Source: Odontesthes bonariensis
Lineage: Eukaryota; Chordata; Actinopteri; Atheriniformes; Atherinopsidae
DNA length: 64,000 bases
NCBI RefSeq assembly: GCF_027942865.1
Contig: NC_134519.1
Coordinates: 22,416,248 to 22,480,247, forward strand
Reading direction: 5' to 3'
Positions 24,781-36,310 of the stretch are shown one piece after another (position 1 is the first letter of the stretch; each line of letters begins with the position of its first letter). A program made the translations under genes and the position numbers. The notes below the pieces were generated by a model. It was not told where the DNA came from. It was given only the letters and a program-made list of their open reading frames with translations, and did no database searches.

Positions 24781-25335
24781 TTTGTCCTTGGAAGAACTTT
24801 TGCCGCCATGCGTGGGGTTATGGATTTTAAATATCCACAAATACATTTTTATTCTTATTGAATAGTCTGGATTCCTGGAACATGCTTCCTCATAGATTTC
24901 TCTTTGTAACAAGTTTAATTTCTAAAATCTAAATCTAATCCAGACAACCAGAATACAATCTGACATATCTGACCAGTAAATACAAACCGTAGATGTATAA
25001 AAGTGCAAGAATAACCATAACATGAATAACAAGTAAGAATTATACTGCAGATATTCAAATTTCACATCAGATATCAACAATATTTCAATTTGTTTAAAGA
25101 AAATCACCTTTTAACCTTATTTTGATAACAGTAATTGTGTAATTTAGTTTTTTTTATTTAAACACATAAATCAATGCAATGATGATTAGTGAAGGAACAT
25201 ATCTTCATGTTCTTATCTGAATGACACATTAATGCTGTTAACAGCTGAGAGAACAATGCACTGATGCTTTCAGGCAGTTGTTCAGGATGAAAAGATGCAG
25301 ATGAACAAAAGTTATATGAATTTGAATCATATTTT

Positions 25336-25935
25336 TTTGATGTTATAATATGATGTATGGAGAAGGTTTTATATCAATTTTCAATTCAATTCAATTCATT
25401 TTTATTTATATAGCGCCAAATACAACAAATGTCATCTCAAGGCACTTAGATAATATAGTCCAATTCAGAGGAAACATTTCCTTTGGGCGGCTCTGAGACA
25501 TCTTTAGACTGTTGGACTAATTCCACTTCGACTTGACTCACCAGATCTGGCACCGTGTCCGATCCAGCCTGATGAGCCAAGTCTAATGGAACCACTTCCT
25601 GTCTGTCTGCAGAGGCCGTTTCTGGTTCTGTTTCCTCTTCCACGGGTTCGGAGATCTTTGGTTCCTGGACATCGATCGGTGATGGAATGTCCTCCGTGTC
25701 TTGTTGCTCCTGGATGATTTCAGGCTTGTTGTTCTTTACGATGGTTTTTGGCGTCTTCTTGTTCTTGCGCCGACGCTTCTTTGATGTAACTTTCTCCTTT
25801 GGTTGGTCAGGGATCTTTTGTGGTTCTGTTTCGGTAACTTCCTCCACTTCTAGATTCAATACTTCTTGTGAAGCCGACTCTTCTACAGTTGGGATCTTTG
25901 ATGTTATAATATGATGTATGGAGAAGGTTTTATAT
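25336..25935 (-). other. 522-bp insert between perfect 39-bp direct repeats, holding a 168-codon acidic/basic ORF
   Basis: The identical 39-bp repeats are at 25336-25374 and 25897-25935. Between them, on the minus strand, lies an ORF (25952-25446, starting inside the right repeat) rich in Glu, Pro and Lys with a basic patch KKRRRKNKK. It is followed by a fish LINE/SINE-like tail (GCGCTATATAAATAAAAATG, then AATTG units). The last residues of the ORF derive from that tail. Codon-like composition suggests a captured piece of a host coding sequence, but I do not recognise the protein. It could be retroposed with an unusually long target duplication, or a tandem duplication followed by insertion. 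Confidence 0.5.
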
Positions 25936-26424
25936 TCATTTGAGGTTGACAAGCTGTTAATGAGTCTTGTGTGCGAGTCTTAAATGCTGCTCTTTCTTCC
26001 TCTCTCGATGGTCTTCTCTTTTTACTGGCGGCGGTGTTTTGGCGTCATCATTTTCTTAAACTTGTATGTTATGGTACTCACGACTGCTTTCTTCATGCCT
26101 CCACTGGTGAATTTGGACCTTATTCTGGGATGATCTGCAGGTTTGAAGGCTTCTGTTCTGTGGTTCCAACCACAGATTCTGGATGGAACTGAAGTCCAGA
26201 TTCCAGAATGTTGATTTGTGTTCTCTGTTAATCTCTGGACGACTTCAGCTGAATACATCCTGCCACTGTCATGTTGGAAGGTCCAATTCTGCCAGCTTTT
26301 CAGCAGCCAGTATCATGTTTTCCACCAGCAGTGTTTTCCAAGACAGAATAAAGTCAGTTTTTTTTTTTTTTTAATGTTGCCAAAATAAACTTTTCTTTTT
26401 CCACATTTGATATGTTTCACTTGC

Positions 26425-26640
26425 AATTCAATTCAGTTCAGTTTTATCTATATAACGGCCAAATTACAACAAATGTCATCTATGGGCACTTCAATGATAA
26501 AGTCCAATTCAGGCCAATTGGAGTTCCATTCATTGTCATAATCACATTCATTCATACAGAGCAATTCAAAAACCATTTCCTGGCTAAGGAAACCAACAGA
26601 CTGCACCGAACTTGCACTATTTCTAATTAGATATAACTTT
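26425..26640 (+). repeat. Fish interspersed repeat related to the tail at 25380-25466
   Basis: CAATTCAATTCAGTTCAGTT, then TCTATATAACGGCCAAATTA, then AAGTCCAATTCAGGCCAATT match the segment at 25380-25466 and extend it for another ~130 bp, showing how much of the family the first copy lost at its junction with the ORF. Confidence 0.6.
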
Positions 26641-29349
26641 TTAATAGTTCTAAGATCATATCTTTCTGGTTTTATTTGCATTTTACAAAGAGTTTGTGCA
26701 ACAAGCAGCTCATCACAGACGAAATGTAGAGGGACGTAGCTTCATCTTGCTCTGCGTTCAACATTTCGCGAATACCTGAGTTTGTTGTTGTTGTTGGTGG
26801 TGAAGAGGTCAACAGGAAGTGGCTCTATTGGCAATAGTTGGAATGGGCACAGTGCCACCTATCATATATGACATGCTTTTTGCCTATGATTCCATTCATT
26901 CACCGCCACATGTCCAAGGATAATTACCCTTGCTCAAATAAGGAGACACTCAGTCTTATTGTAATTTAGCCAATAATCTGATCATTTCAGTGCCATGTAA
27001 CCCCACTGAATGTTCATGCACAATATTGCTAGTATGGGATGTCACACAGCTTCATGTCAAAAGAGGCAAACTATCCCTTTCAGGTCCACGTTTAAAAAAA
27101 CAAAACAAAAAACTTCCCCTTTAACGGGTACTTCTTCAACGCAGTGGAGTTATTTAGCCACTTACAGGACCTGTTCCCCGCCAGTTAGGCTTGGACTAGC
27201 TCACATCTTCTGCCTGTGAGGCGAGCTACGGCTGGATCAATACGCCCCTCCTTCAGACGCTAGTTTGATGGTCGTGTGTGTGGAGCTTTTTTTTTTTAAA
27301 TCTGAAAATAAAAGCAACACTAAATGCGACATAGCGTTCGGGTTCATCTCAACTGGCTCGTTCTGCAGCTCAGCTTCCATAATTTCAAATAAAAATGCAG
27401 GCTGTCAGCAGATGATTTTGTTTTAATTTCTCACTTTTATTACAACTGAACTCTTGGTTCATTTTCTGTTCATCTCTTCATCACAGCTCATAACCCACTT
27501 CAGTCTGATGCCAAATCGCTTCGTTTAGTAATCGTCCAATCGGCTGCGTGTTCCACCGGTTGAGTTCTCAACGTTGTGTCTTTTGATATAAACCCAAAAG
27601 GCAACAATCCACCGTGGGGCAAGAGCAGTTTAGCACCTTTTAATGCAAAGTGTTTACCAGTGTGTGGGAATGATGCTCGATCGATAGAATATACTGTTAT
27701 TCTTAACATCTTTTAACACCAGACTGCTCTCAGGCTTGTAATTGTTTCTCGGTTACATGGAAAATCAATCCAGCAATGACTGGATCCCCATCCTGACCCC
27801 TCCCTACCCACGTCCTCTTATTAAAGTCCCATTATATGCTCTGGGTGACGTATCGGTGTAAGTTGTTTGTCGAGGTTCTTTAGTTTTTATTTTCTTATTG
27901 CGTTTGGTGGTACCCAACACCTTACCTTCCCTTCAATCTGAAAAATGTCAAGCTTTTTGGGTTGGATCGAAGGCCTAAATTGGTTGAAAGTTGAATTCTG
28001 ATTGCATTTAAGGAAAGTTAGCTCTTTTAAAAGGCAAATTTTTCTACATTGACATGCAGTGTAATGGTGTTTGATGCTTGTGAAATGATAGCATTGTTAA
28101 TAATGTATGAATCTAATGTTATATACACGGCCACTTTATTTGTTTTAAAGATTGTGTTTGAGCTATAGTGGCCTTCATTGAAAAGTGATGACATGAATCC
28201 TTGTTAATGCACTTCAGTGTACCCATGGGTACACTCCCCAGGGTCCTAAAGAGGAATGGGTTGCTGCACATGTGTGTTGGTGGGTGATTGGTATTCCGGA
28301 CAGTTTCATAATGTACGGCTGGTGTTAATCGGATCGGCCTTTGTTTCACAATGTTCAGTGTTGTTTATCCATGACTTCAAATAATTCTACAACGGCTTTT
28401 TAGTGCAAACTATCGGCCCATAGAGGATTACAAAAAGTAACGACTTGAGCGCCAGTTAATGCCCAAATTACTCAAAAATAATTGAGTTGAAATCATTTGT
28501 TGACAGCTTGTTCCCCCCCAGTTCAAAAATCCCATCTGCACCCTTGAGCGTAACCATTTAAGTATTGTTTTATTAATTCACCATAATCAGTTGTTTAACT
28601 GCATCCATCAAAGCAGAGATTCCCTCCCTCAGAAGCAAAGAAGCACACTCGCTGACCTTCTTCCCTGACGCACACACTCTCAGTCTCGCCATTTGCAGCT
28701 TCTCCTGCTGCATTTTCAGCCTCAGTCTCCCTCTTTCTCCTCACACTCCTCAGAAACTTTGAACATCCTACATCAAATGAAGTCTCAGTGAGCATCTTTC
28801 TCCCATCCTGTTCATCTGTATCTCTTTTTGGGACCCTTCATGCCAGCTGCCAAGGCAGGGCTTTGGAATGGTTATGATTTTAGAGGAATGATCAAATAAA
28901 TCTGGCAGAAACTCAATGATTCCTGAAGTTATTTATTTACAGAGATGATCCTGGTTGTAAAAAAACAGCTAAATTATCAGTGCTGCAACACTGACTGTAA
29001 CAAAGACACAAACAAAAGTCCTTACATCTGTTATTCGTCCTGGTGTTTGTACAAAAAAACGTGTTCTTCTGGGATTTTAAGAAGTGGCCCAGTCCCTGTG
29101 TTGTCCCTTCACCTGAACAGTTTGCAGCATGATGGAGCGAGAATGCTGATAAGCTCCATCATTGCTCCATCTTGGATTAGAACAGCATGCTCTTTCAGTT
29201 GAGGCGTGACAGTTGATAGTATTTATTGTCTGTTCACAAGTGAAAGCAACAGGGGGATCGATTGTAGGTTAGGTGAAGCTACTGAAGTCACTCTGAAGCT
29301 AAACCTTCGTGGTGATGTGGGACCCAATAGGGCACATTCCTTTTTAGAG
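26641..29349. other. Right part of the composite cargo, nothing identified
   Basis: No gene recognised. AACTTCCCCTTTAA near 27112 could be one end of a TTAA-target repeat. The remainder is AT-rich non-coding DNA brought in with the composite hAT unit. Confidence 0.4.
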
Positions 29350-30204
29350 CATATATGTCAAACTCAAGGCCCGCGGGCCAAATGTGGCCCGCCACGTCAT
29401 TTTATGTGGCCCACGAGAGCTTAAAAGGTCTGATTGAAGTCAAATACGTGCAGTGACCAAAAACTACATTTCCCACAATGCATGCCGATTATGTTACGCG
29501 CAAAGTGACGGTCCCCCGCCACTGGACTGCAATGTTTCCGAATCGATGCGATTTTTCCCAACAAGTGGAATTGAGAAATACAAATGATCCCAAAATGTCC
29601 AGCAAGAGAATAATTTTTCTTTTTCAAGAAAGATCGGAAGGCGAATACGTGTTTGTGCTTCAAGGATAAAAAACGATATGTCTTTTGTGTTATGAGGCGG
29701 TGGCGGTTGTCAAAGAGTACGATCTACGTCCGCATTCTGAGACCAAACGCGGAGCTGAATGTGCCAACATTAGGCCTCAAGAAAAACTGCCCAAGAATTA
29801 AAAGGCAAACTGCGATCGAATGTTCGCGAAAGCCACAACCAAAAACAATGCGGCAGTAAAAGCTAGCTTTGTTTGATATTTCAAGTTTTGAACAAAGTAA
29901 ATGTCATAACTTGTGTTTGACGTTATTTTCTTTATTCACTTGGATAGTTTGATTGATGGAGTGATGTGGCTTTCATAACCTGACAAATAAAACTGATTTA
30001 TGATAAAATAACAGAGCAACAAGCAAACATATTTTTTTTTTACATCTATGCAAATATATATGCAATATTTGTAACTTGAATAAGTCATAAATTAAGAGTT
30101 ATTTAACATTAAGGAGTAGTTACATTTATAAGTTACATCTGGCCCTTTTGAGGGCAACGATTATGCTGATGTGGCCCTCGGTGAAAATGAGTTTGACACC
30201 CTTG
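29350..30204 (+). mobile_element. hAT element copy B with BED-type zinc-finger transposase remnant
   Basis: Begins CATATATGTCAAACTC and ends GAGTTTGACACCCTTG. From 29594 the plus strand reads MSSKRIIFLFQERSEGEYVF, then, past a stop, KTICLLCYEAVAVVKEYDLR and PHSETKRG. This is the C-x-x-C...H zinc-finger N-terminus of hAT (Charlie/GTF2IRD2-like) transposases. Two in-frame stops and loss of the last histidine show it is dead. The rest of the transposase is deleted. Confidence 0.78.
29463..29481 (+). promoter_or_regulatory. ZNF143-like motif inside hAT copy B
   Basis: ACTACATTTCCCACAATGC matches the ZNF143/Staf consensus almost perfectly. It sits just upstream of the remnant transposase start (29594), so it may have been the transposon's promoter. 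Copy A lacks this stretch. Confidence 0.5.
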
Positions 30205-30606
30205 GCCTAGAACATATTGTTAAAACATTTAACTATACCCACTATTATTGAAACATTTGTGATCATTAATTGCAATCATTTTAGATAACTGATGATTTTA
30301 GATGAACTTGCAATCATTAGACTACACATAAAGTACATCACCATATAAATATAAATTCACATTAGAGAGTATCATGGTGTTCCTTTATTGAACAAGGATG
30401 AATCAAAGCAAGTAAACCATCAGCTCCTTTCAAAACTGAAGTCACACAGTGCTCTACAAGACAAAAAGCACAGAATCAAAGCATGCAGTTTGAGACAAAC
30501 TGTTTGTAAAAATGGTAATACAAATAAAATTGCCTTGCCTATACAGCACAAAAACCTAACAAAAAATCCTCTGCCATTGCAGGCCCAACTTAAATCAACA
30601 TGCATA

Positions 30607-31190
30607 TTAATTAAAATAATTTAACACATATTGGTCTCTGACCAGCCGACCACAGTCGTCATCCGGGAAGATGGCAGGATTGTCCCAGTCAATGAGAGCT
30701 GGCACTCTGGGGGCCCTCTCCTTTCTCAGGCAGGGCACATTGTGGAGGACAGCATAGGCCACAATGATATCACATGCCCTGTCTGGGCTGATCCTCAGGT
30801 GGTTCAGACACTGAAAGCGTGCCTTCAGTAGGCCAAATGTCATTTCTATCTGGGCCCTTGTTCTGGCATGGGCATGGTTGTATGCCAGTTGTGCCTCCAG
30901 AGGGTCTGCAAATGGAGTGAGCAGAAAAGGCTGGCAGGCATACCCTCTGTCACCCAGCAATACACCCAGGAATTCACCTGTGAATACAAAATGTTACCAT
31001 CACAACCTCATAAGTAGTGACATTCTTAACACAGCTATTAAGTTAAAAGTGGTTATCAATAGAGGTTCTGTGGCTCACCTTGTGATAGGCGCTGATAGAT
31101 CTCTGAGTTCCGAAACACTCGGGAGTCGTGGACCGAGCCGGGCCACTTTGCCACAACATTACTGAACAAATAGTCAGCATTGCAGACCAT
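30607..31190 (-). pseudogene. Harbinger DDE nuclease (HARBI1-like), C-terminal half only
   Basis: Two exons, 31190-31079 and 30977-30607, join in frame through GT/AG sites. They give MVCNADYLFSNVVAKWPGSV, then the conserved LLGDRGYACQPFLLTPF with the second catalytic aspartate, then QIEMTFGLLKARFQCL with the catalytic glutamate, and a natural stop. In HARBI1-type nucleases the first catalytic aspartate lies in an earlier G-x-I-D-x-T-H block. No such block occurs between here and the Myb-like gene only ~100 bp away, so the 5' half was deleted. The surviving frame is clean, suggesting fairly recent loss. Confidence 0.85.
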
Positions 31191-31294
31191 CTGAAATAAG
31201 ATGTTAAACCAATTAATGCACAGTACAGGCAATGTGTGGGCAGGCACATTCTTAATAAAAAGTACACTTGTTAAGTATTTGTCAGGGGACTTAC

Positions 31295-31744
31295 CATTCT
31301 GCAAGATGTTCTTATATTTTACTTTGACTTGCTGCCATGTCCGTTTTGGCCCAGTCATGTTAAATCTACACACACAAAAACACACGCACACACACACAAT
31401 GAAACAGTGGAGGAGCATGGAGTTACATTTAGATAGTTCACTCACATGCAGTAAATTTCAACTTATTCATAATCAAAGTAGGCTACAAATGTGTTTTTAA
31501 ATATGTCAATTAACATTTTATTTGGATTGTAGCCTAATTGTGATAGTTTCAGTGGAGTGGTGAGTGTGTATTTGTGCACTACTTACGCATTCAGGCGGTC
31601 AGCAATGGTTTGCCACGCTTGCTCCCTTTGTTTTTTAACTGTGGCAGTATTTCCTTTTTGTTTTATTTTCTCCTTCACCTCTTCATATGCTTCCATTAAT
31701 AGTTCTTGCTCCGCTGGGGAGAAATACGCCGCCCTTGTTGCCAT
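31295..31744 (-). CDS. Harbinger Myb/SANT-like DNA-binding protein (two exons)
   Basis: Exon 1, 31744-31587, starts MATRAAYFSPAEQELLMEAY and ends at a GTAAGT donor. Exon 2, 31365-31295, gives FNMTGPKRTWQQVKVKYKNI and ends at GGTAAG. The joined product has the trihelix tryptophan pattern of the Myb-like proteins encoded by PIF/Harbinger transposons, which bind the element's ends and help import the nuclease. Frame and splice sites are intact across both exons. No third exon is seen before the nuclease fragment, and joining to the next exon (31190) would create an early stop, so these are two genes rather than a fusion. The 3' end is probably lost. Confidence 0.75.
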
Positions 31745-31967
31745 GGTGAATCAGTGAATCTATGATCGATCGTGGGGTCTATTTAAGCAAGCCGTGTGCA
31801 GCACTTATCCAGGATCGGTTTCACCTGGCTTGATGAATCCGTGTCTGCTCATCCTGGCTTGGCCTTTGTGCAACCAACTAAGCCTGGGCGCCCATGTTTT
31901 GGATTCCTTGAACCTGGCTAAGTAATTCATCCTGGATGTCTAAATCCTACTTTTGTGCAACGGGCCC

Positions 31968-34900
31968 CAGGAAAGAATTAAACCATTGACACCCAGAAAA
32001 CAGTAAATATTAAAGAAACAGAATTCAAATAAACTACCAAATCCAGCAGTGCAGCCATAACTGTCATCTTCCTCAACTCTGAATAAATGTATTCAAACTG
32101 AACTGTTTAGCGTTCTGATTCAACTTTAGAATTATTTTGGTTGGGTTATGGTGTTACGTGGTCAACGGTGGAACTAGATCTAACGCCAAGATGTTAAGAT
32201 TCATCATGAATCTTGACATGAGTTGATCCCCATAAGATCTCACAGATAATGTGTTTTTAAACAGGGCATTTTCATATGGTATCCAGTCATCAATTTTTTA
32301 TTTGTGTCCATTTTGTGGCCTCCCAACAGTGGCGCTGGAATCTGCTGCTACACTTTTTCACCCCACAAAAGATAAACACAAAAGAAACTGAATATTTTGC
32401 ACACTTTTGCACACTTTTGCACACAAAGTTCACTTTTTGCTGGTACACCCTTGCAGCATCAGAAGCATTTTACCTGCTTCTGCACCAGTATTCAGCACAC
32501 AGAGAAATCCATTGCAGATGGAGCAGTGTTTTAAGGATTTGTCACCCAGTTTCAGCATCAATACACCAGAGTAATGAAGCCACAACTGGGTTAGAATTGG
32601 ATATGGTTTAGAGAAAACAACAAAGTGAGCGAAGGACACTTCATGATGCATGATACATGATGCATCCAAGCATATTCAAGGTGGGATCCGAAACAGTCCT
32701 GAAACTTAAAGCATCCACAGTGTTCACAGGGATGTTTCCCTGCAGATCTGAACAAGGCTTGTGGAAACACCATGGAAGCCCAGATGGGTCAGAACTTTTC
32801 CCTGCAGCCCCTGCAGATTGCAGCCTGCAGCCTCCCTGAGCACACTCTCACCAGCGTGAGCAATCAGTCACACTACAAACACTGAGTCATTCCACTTTGC
32901 TTGGAAAGAAACGGACCTATGCTGATAAAATGGGAAGGAGAAAAGAGGGATAATGAAATTAGAAAGAGCACCGCAGTGTATAGCAAACTTTCACATGGTG
33001 CTTTCCTTTATCTTTTTTGAGCACCAGGCCTGGATTAGAAGCAGCCTAAACTGTGAGAAGAGAAAAGTTTAACATTTTAAAATGGTTAATTTGCCTAAAT
33101 TGCAGTACCTGAGTGAAAAGGAGGGAAACAGCTAGGGCCAGATATATACTGGATACGTGCACAGAAAAACAAACAAACACTGCATGCTTTTTGCCATGTA
33201 CACATATTTAAGGAGCATACATGTGGAAGTGAAGCCTGGTATGTTGAAGTGGAAATGAAAACTAAGACAAAACAGAATTTAACAGCGCATTTCACACTTT
33301 GCATTTCTCTTTATAATCATATTTTACACATACCTATACTGATATGCGCAATTTCGTCGTCACAAACTACAATGAAAATAAACAGCAGTTTACTTGATAA
33401 TATGATCGGGTATTAATGTTTTTGTTTCATATGGATGCTTTAAGTAATGTCAGTGCAACCTTTATAGTCTCCATTGTTTTATTTATTTATTTTTAAATTG
33501 AAGTAGTTTTTGATCTGATCTGATGGTGCTACCAGAACTTAGACGGCCAAATAAAACATATTATCTTTGCCTTCCCCTCTGATGAACGTCTAATTTTACA
33601 CGCAGTGAAGCTGGGCTTCTTCTCGCTGTTGTTTGTCTAACGACTTGAGGCACAAATGTGTTTTTATAAAGAAATGATTCATGGAGCTGATGAGTGTCTA
33701 CGTCCATTCAAGTGCAACGTGGGAGTGGAAATCAGGCTTGTGCGTTTGCTTATATGATCTCACAGTGATTGATATTCATAAAAGAAAATTATGTTTACAT
33801 ATGGTATTATGAATCTGACAAAAAGAATGCAGTTGCACATTTCTGCCATTGTGCACACATGCAGTTTATGCTTCTGTCCCCATGAAAAAATCAAATCAGA
33901 GAACCCACTGATGATCATGCTCCATCTGTATAAAAACTGTAGTATTTGTATTGATATCAAATCGTGAGTTTTCCTGTTTAACTTAATCTCATTAGTTTAT
34001 ACATACGTGTATGTGTATGTAATGATATTACTGTTTTTTTATATATGGATTAGTTGATGAGAAAAGATGATTGATAGGTTCATGATAGGTTGAGATTGAT
34101 GACAAGTCTCAAATTCTATTAGAGCTGTAAAATCTTGGTACCATTAAACATAAACACAACCCCCATGTTGCGTAACATGCAGTGGTATTAAAAATGGAAA
34201 CATGTTTAGAGACAGTGATGGATCAGAAAAGCATCCGGACACTTACTTGGACAGAGTTTTGTGGACTCACCGTGCTTCCCTGTAGCTTTCTCACTGTGGG
34301 GAATTTTAAAATGCTCCGCAGGTTTCACTTGGGGCTCCAGAAACCAGTAATAGCAGTAATATGCCTACTAAATAAAATTGACCGCTGCCTCTTTGCACAC
34401 ATGTTGTTTCGCAATTAAACTCACACTTTTTATCTTTGCCAAGCGATCGATTTGGAAGAGCAAATTTGATTCCACTTCTGTTCATCTCATTTCCTTTTGT
34501 ACTCATTTCCTCCAGATGAGGGGGACATAAATCTGTGTGTGTGGAACATCTTTATTTTTGATGCTTTACGTTAAAGCAGATCTATCTGTTCTGCATCAGT
34601 ACAGTTTTTATATATTGTTTAAAAAAACAGATGGGAATATAAGTTCAACTTTGGGAATGTAGGAAAGGTATAATTTTGGGTTTGTGTTGTAAATGGCTTG
34701 AGCAGATTTTTATACTGACTGTTTATTTCAAAATAAGCTACTGACTTTGATCATTTGTATTGTGATTATTGCAGTAAGAAAAAACGCTAACGGATGCTAT
34801 GTGTTTTATTCGCGTTTTGCAGTGTGTTATAAAAAGGAATGTTTTTTGTTTGTTTTTCTCGTCATTTTAACTTTCATCACTTTTAGACCTGTTTTATAAG

Positions 34901-35339
34901 CAAAAGTCTATAAGATGAATGACTTGATTATACGTATTGAATAAGCCTGAGAAGTTTGATGCACTATAGTATATGAAACATGAAACCAGTGCTTCTGTAC
35001 GTGTCTGTGCTCTGCAATTTAAACCAGGAGGGCACTTCTGTGAGAGTATCCTTAAACAAGGCCAATGGCCTACTCCACAGCTTGAAAGATATTGATGCAC
35101 AAAAAGATGAATCACTTATTATTTTACTCAAGCTGCACTTCTCCACCATGTTTGAGAAGCTATTATTGCTTGTTTTTATGTAGTCCCTTTGACACACGAA
35201 CAAATGGCATTCATCACAAATCGTCTCAGCTTCCCCCGTGGCCGAGGAATAAATCAGAGCTTGCCATCGATGATTGATAGCGTGTCTTTTGTGCTAAACA
35301 AAGTGAATAATGTACAATGGGCATAGCAGTGTGTTTATA
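31968..35339. other. Intergenic, nothing recognised
   Basis: Begins with the resumed host repeat of the Harbinger. Contains a small tandem (TTTTGCACAC units near 32400) and no convincing exon on either strand. Confidence 0.4.
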
Positions 35340-36310
35340 GTGTTGGGAATGTATTCTCCATGTCCAAATCTTTAATTGGGAGCAATGATTCAAATCTTAG
35401 AATCAATGGGAAACAACAGGCAGCTGAACTAAAATACCTTGGTCTCACATTGCATTTTCATCAAAAAGTGCAAAGTTACAAAAACAAACTTACATACATT
35501 TCGACTCATCAGAGACTATGCACCATTTTATGCTGCGAATAGTTTCATACGCTGTTTGATTATCTCTCATTTAGGTTAATGTGTAACCACTCGGTCACAA
35601 TAACAATCAAGCTGCTTTGAATGATATGTAATCAGACAGTTATGATCTTGCACAGGAGGCCCAATAAATTCTTAGCTCAACTCAACTTTACATGGCACCT
35701 TTCAAACACGAGTGTAACCCAAGGTGCCTTACAGAGTAAAAGCAAAACCAAGACAGCCAAGGCAAAAAGATAAAAACACAAAATCTAACACCACTAATGA
35801 AAGCAGTTCAAATGGAAATAAAAAAGAAGTAAAGACAATCAAATTAAATGAATAAATACAAAAGACAGACAGAAAATATATTAAAACAAGTAGATCACAG
35901 GCATATCAATGCATATCAATAGGAATAAGCTCTTTCAAACAGGTACAGTTAAAGCTTCAGTTTTAAAGCAGATAGAGTGTCTGTGTTCCGACACCCAAGC
36001 AGGTAGCTGGTTACGCAGGAGGGGAGCCCGTGGAACACACCTCAATTAAATTTTCTACCCTTAAATGCGTAGCTACTGCACAGGGACCTTAAGGTTCCAG
36101 TCACAAGCTCAGTAACATTTGGAGCATCTTCTAGCATTGTGAGGTACTTTTACATGTATCTTCACTGGGACAAACAGCTTTCTCTGTAGGAAAATGTGGA
36201 ATTCATTACCCAGAAAATTTGAAATTGATGCCAAATGGGAATCATTTTCCTTTAAAACTAAGTGCTTTTAATGAAAGACCAGCTAAGTACTGTATATGAC
36301 CTGTCATTTG
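35340..36310 (+). mobile_element. LINE relic: end of reverse-transcriptase ORF, split by another repeat
   Basis: 35360-35540 reads SLIGSNDSNLRINGKQQAAE and LKYLGLTLHFHQKVQSYKNK, like the segment after the reverse-transcriptase domain of L2/CR1-type LINEs (INGK...KYLG). After an interruption (about 35660-36120, with a TTTACATGGCACCTTTCAAA-type repeat), 36190-36270 reads SFLCRKMWNSLPRKFEIDAK, the WNSLP block at LINE ORF ends. It is heavily degraded. Confidence 0.55.

Larger units (their letters stand above)
18193..30212 (+). mobile_element. Composite hAT unit: two direct hAT copies flanking 8.7 kb of cargo, bounded by one shared 8-bp duplication
   Basis: The outer left end is CATATGTGTCAAACTC at 18201 and the outer right end is GAGTTTGACACCCTTG ending at 30204. 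Both are bordered by GCCTAGAA (18193-18200 and 30205-30212), the 8-bp duplication expected of hAT transposition into the Harbinger. Inside, hAT copy A ends at 20621 (flank TGCTAATG) and copy B begins at 29350 (flank TTTTAGAG); these inner flanks match neither each other nor the outer pair. The simplest reading is that the outer ends of A and B were mobilised together as one 12-kb macrotransposon. Recombination with a circle carrying one hAT copy is an alternative. Confidence 0.7.
17941..31967 (-). mobile_element. PIF/Harbinger transposon, split by a 12-kb hAT composite insertion
   Basis: The ends are inverted repeats: GGGCCCGTTGCACAAAA at 17941 and its complement TTTTGTGCAACGGGCCC ending at 31967. 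Both are flanked by the 3-bp duplication CAG (17938-17940, 31968-31970), the duplication length used by PIF/Harbinger. The Harbinger's own sequence is 17941-18200 plus 30213-31967, about 2 kb; everything between is a later insertion. The minus strand encodes a Myb/SANT-like protein and the C-terminal half of a DDE nuclease (separate entries). The N-terminal half of the nuclease, with its first catalytic aspartate region, is absent, so this copy cannot be autonomous. Confidence 0.88.

Noticed and set aside
31079..31365. Fusion of the Harbinger Myb-like exons to the nuclease exons
   Set aside because: Splicing 31295 to 31190 puts the nuclease out of frame with an early stop.
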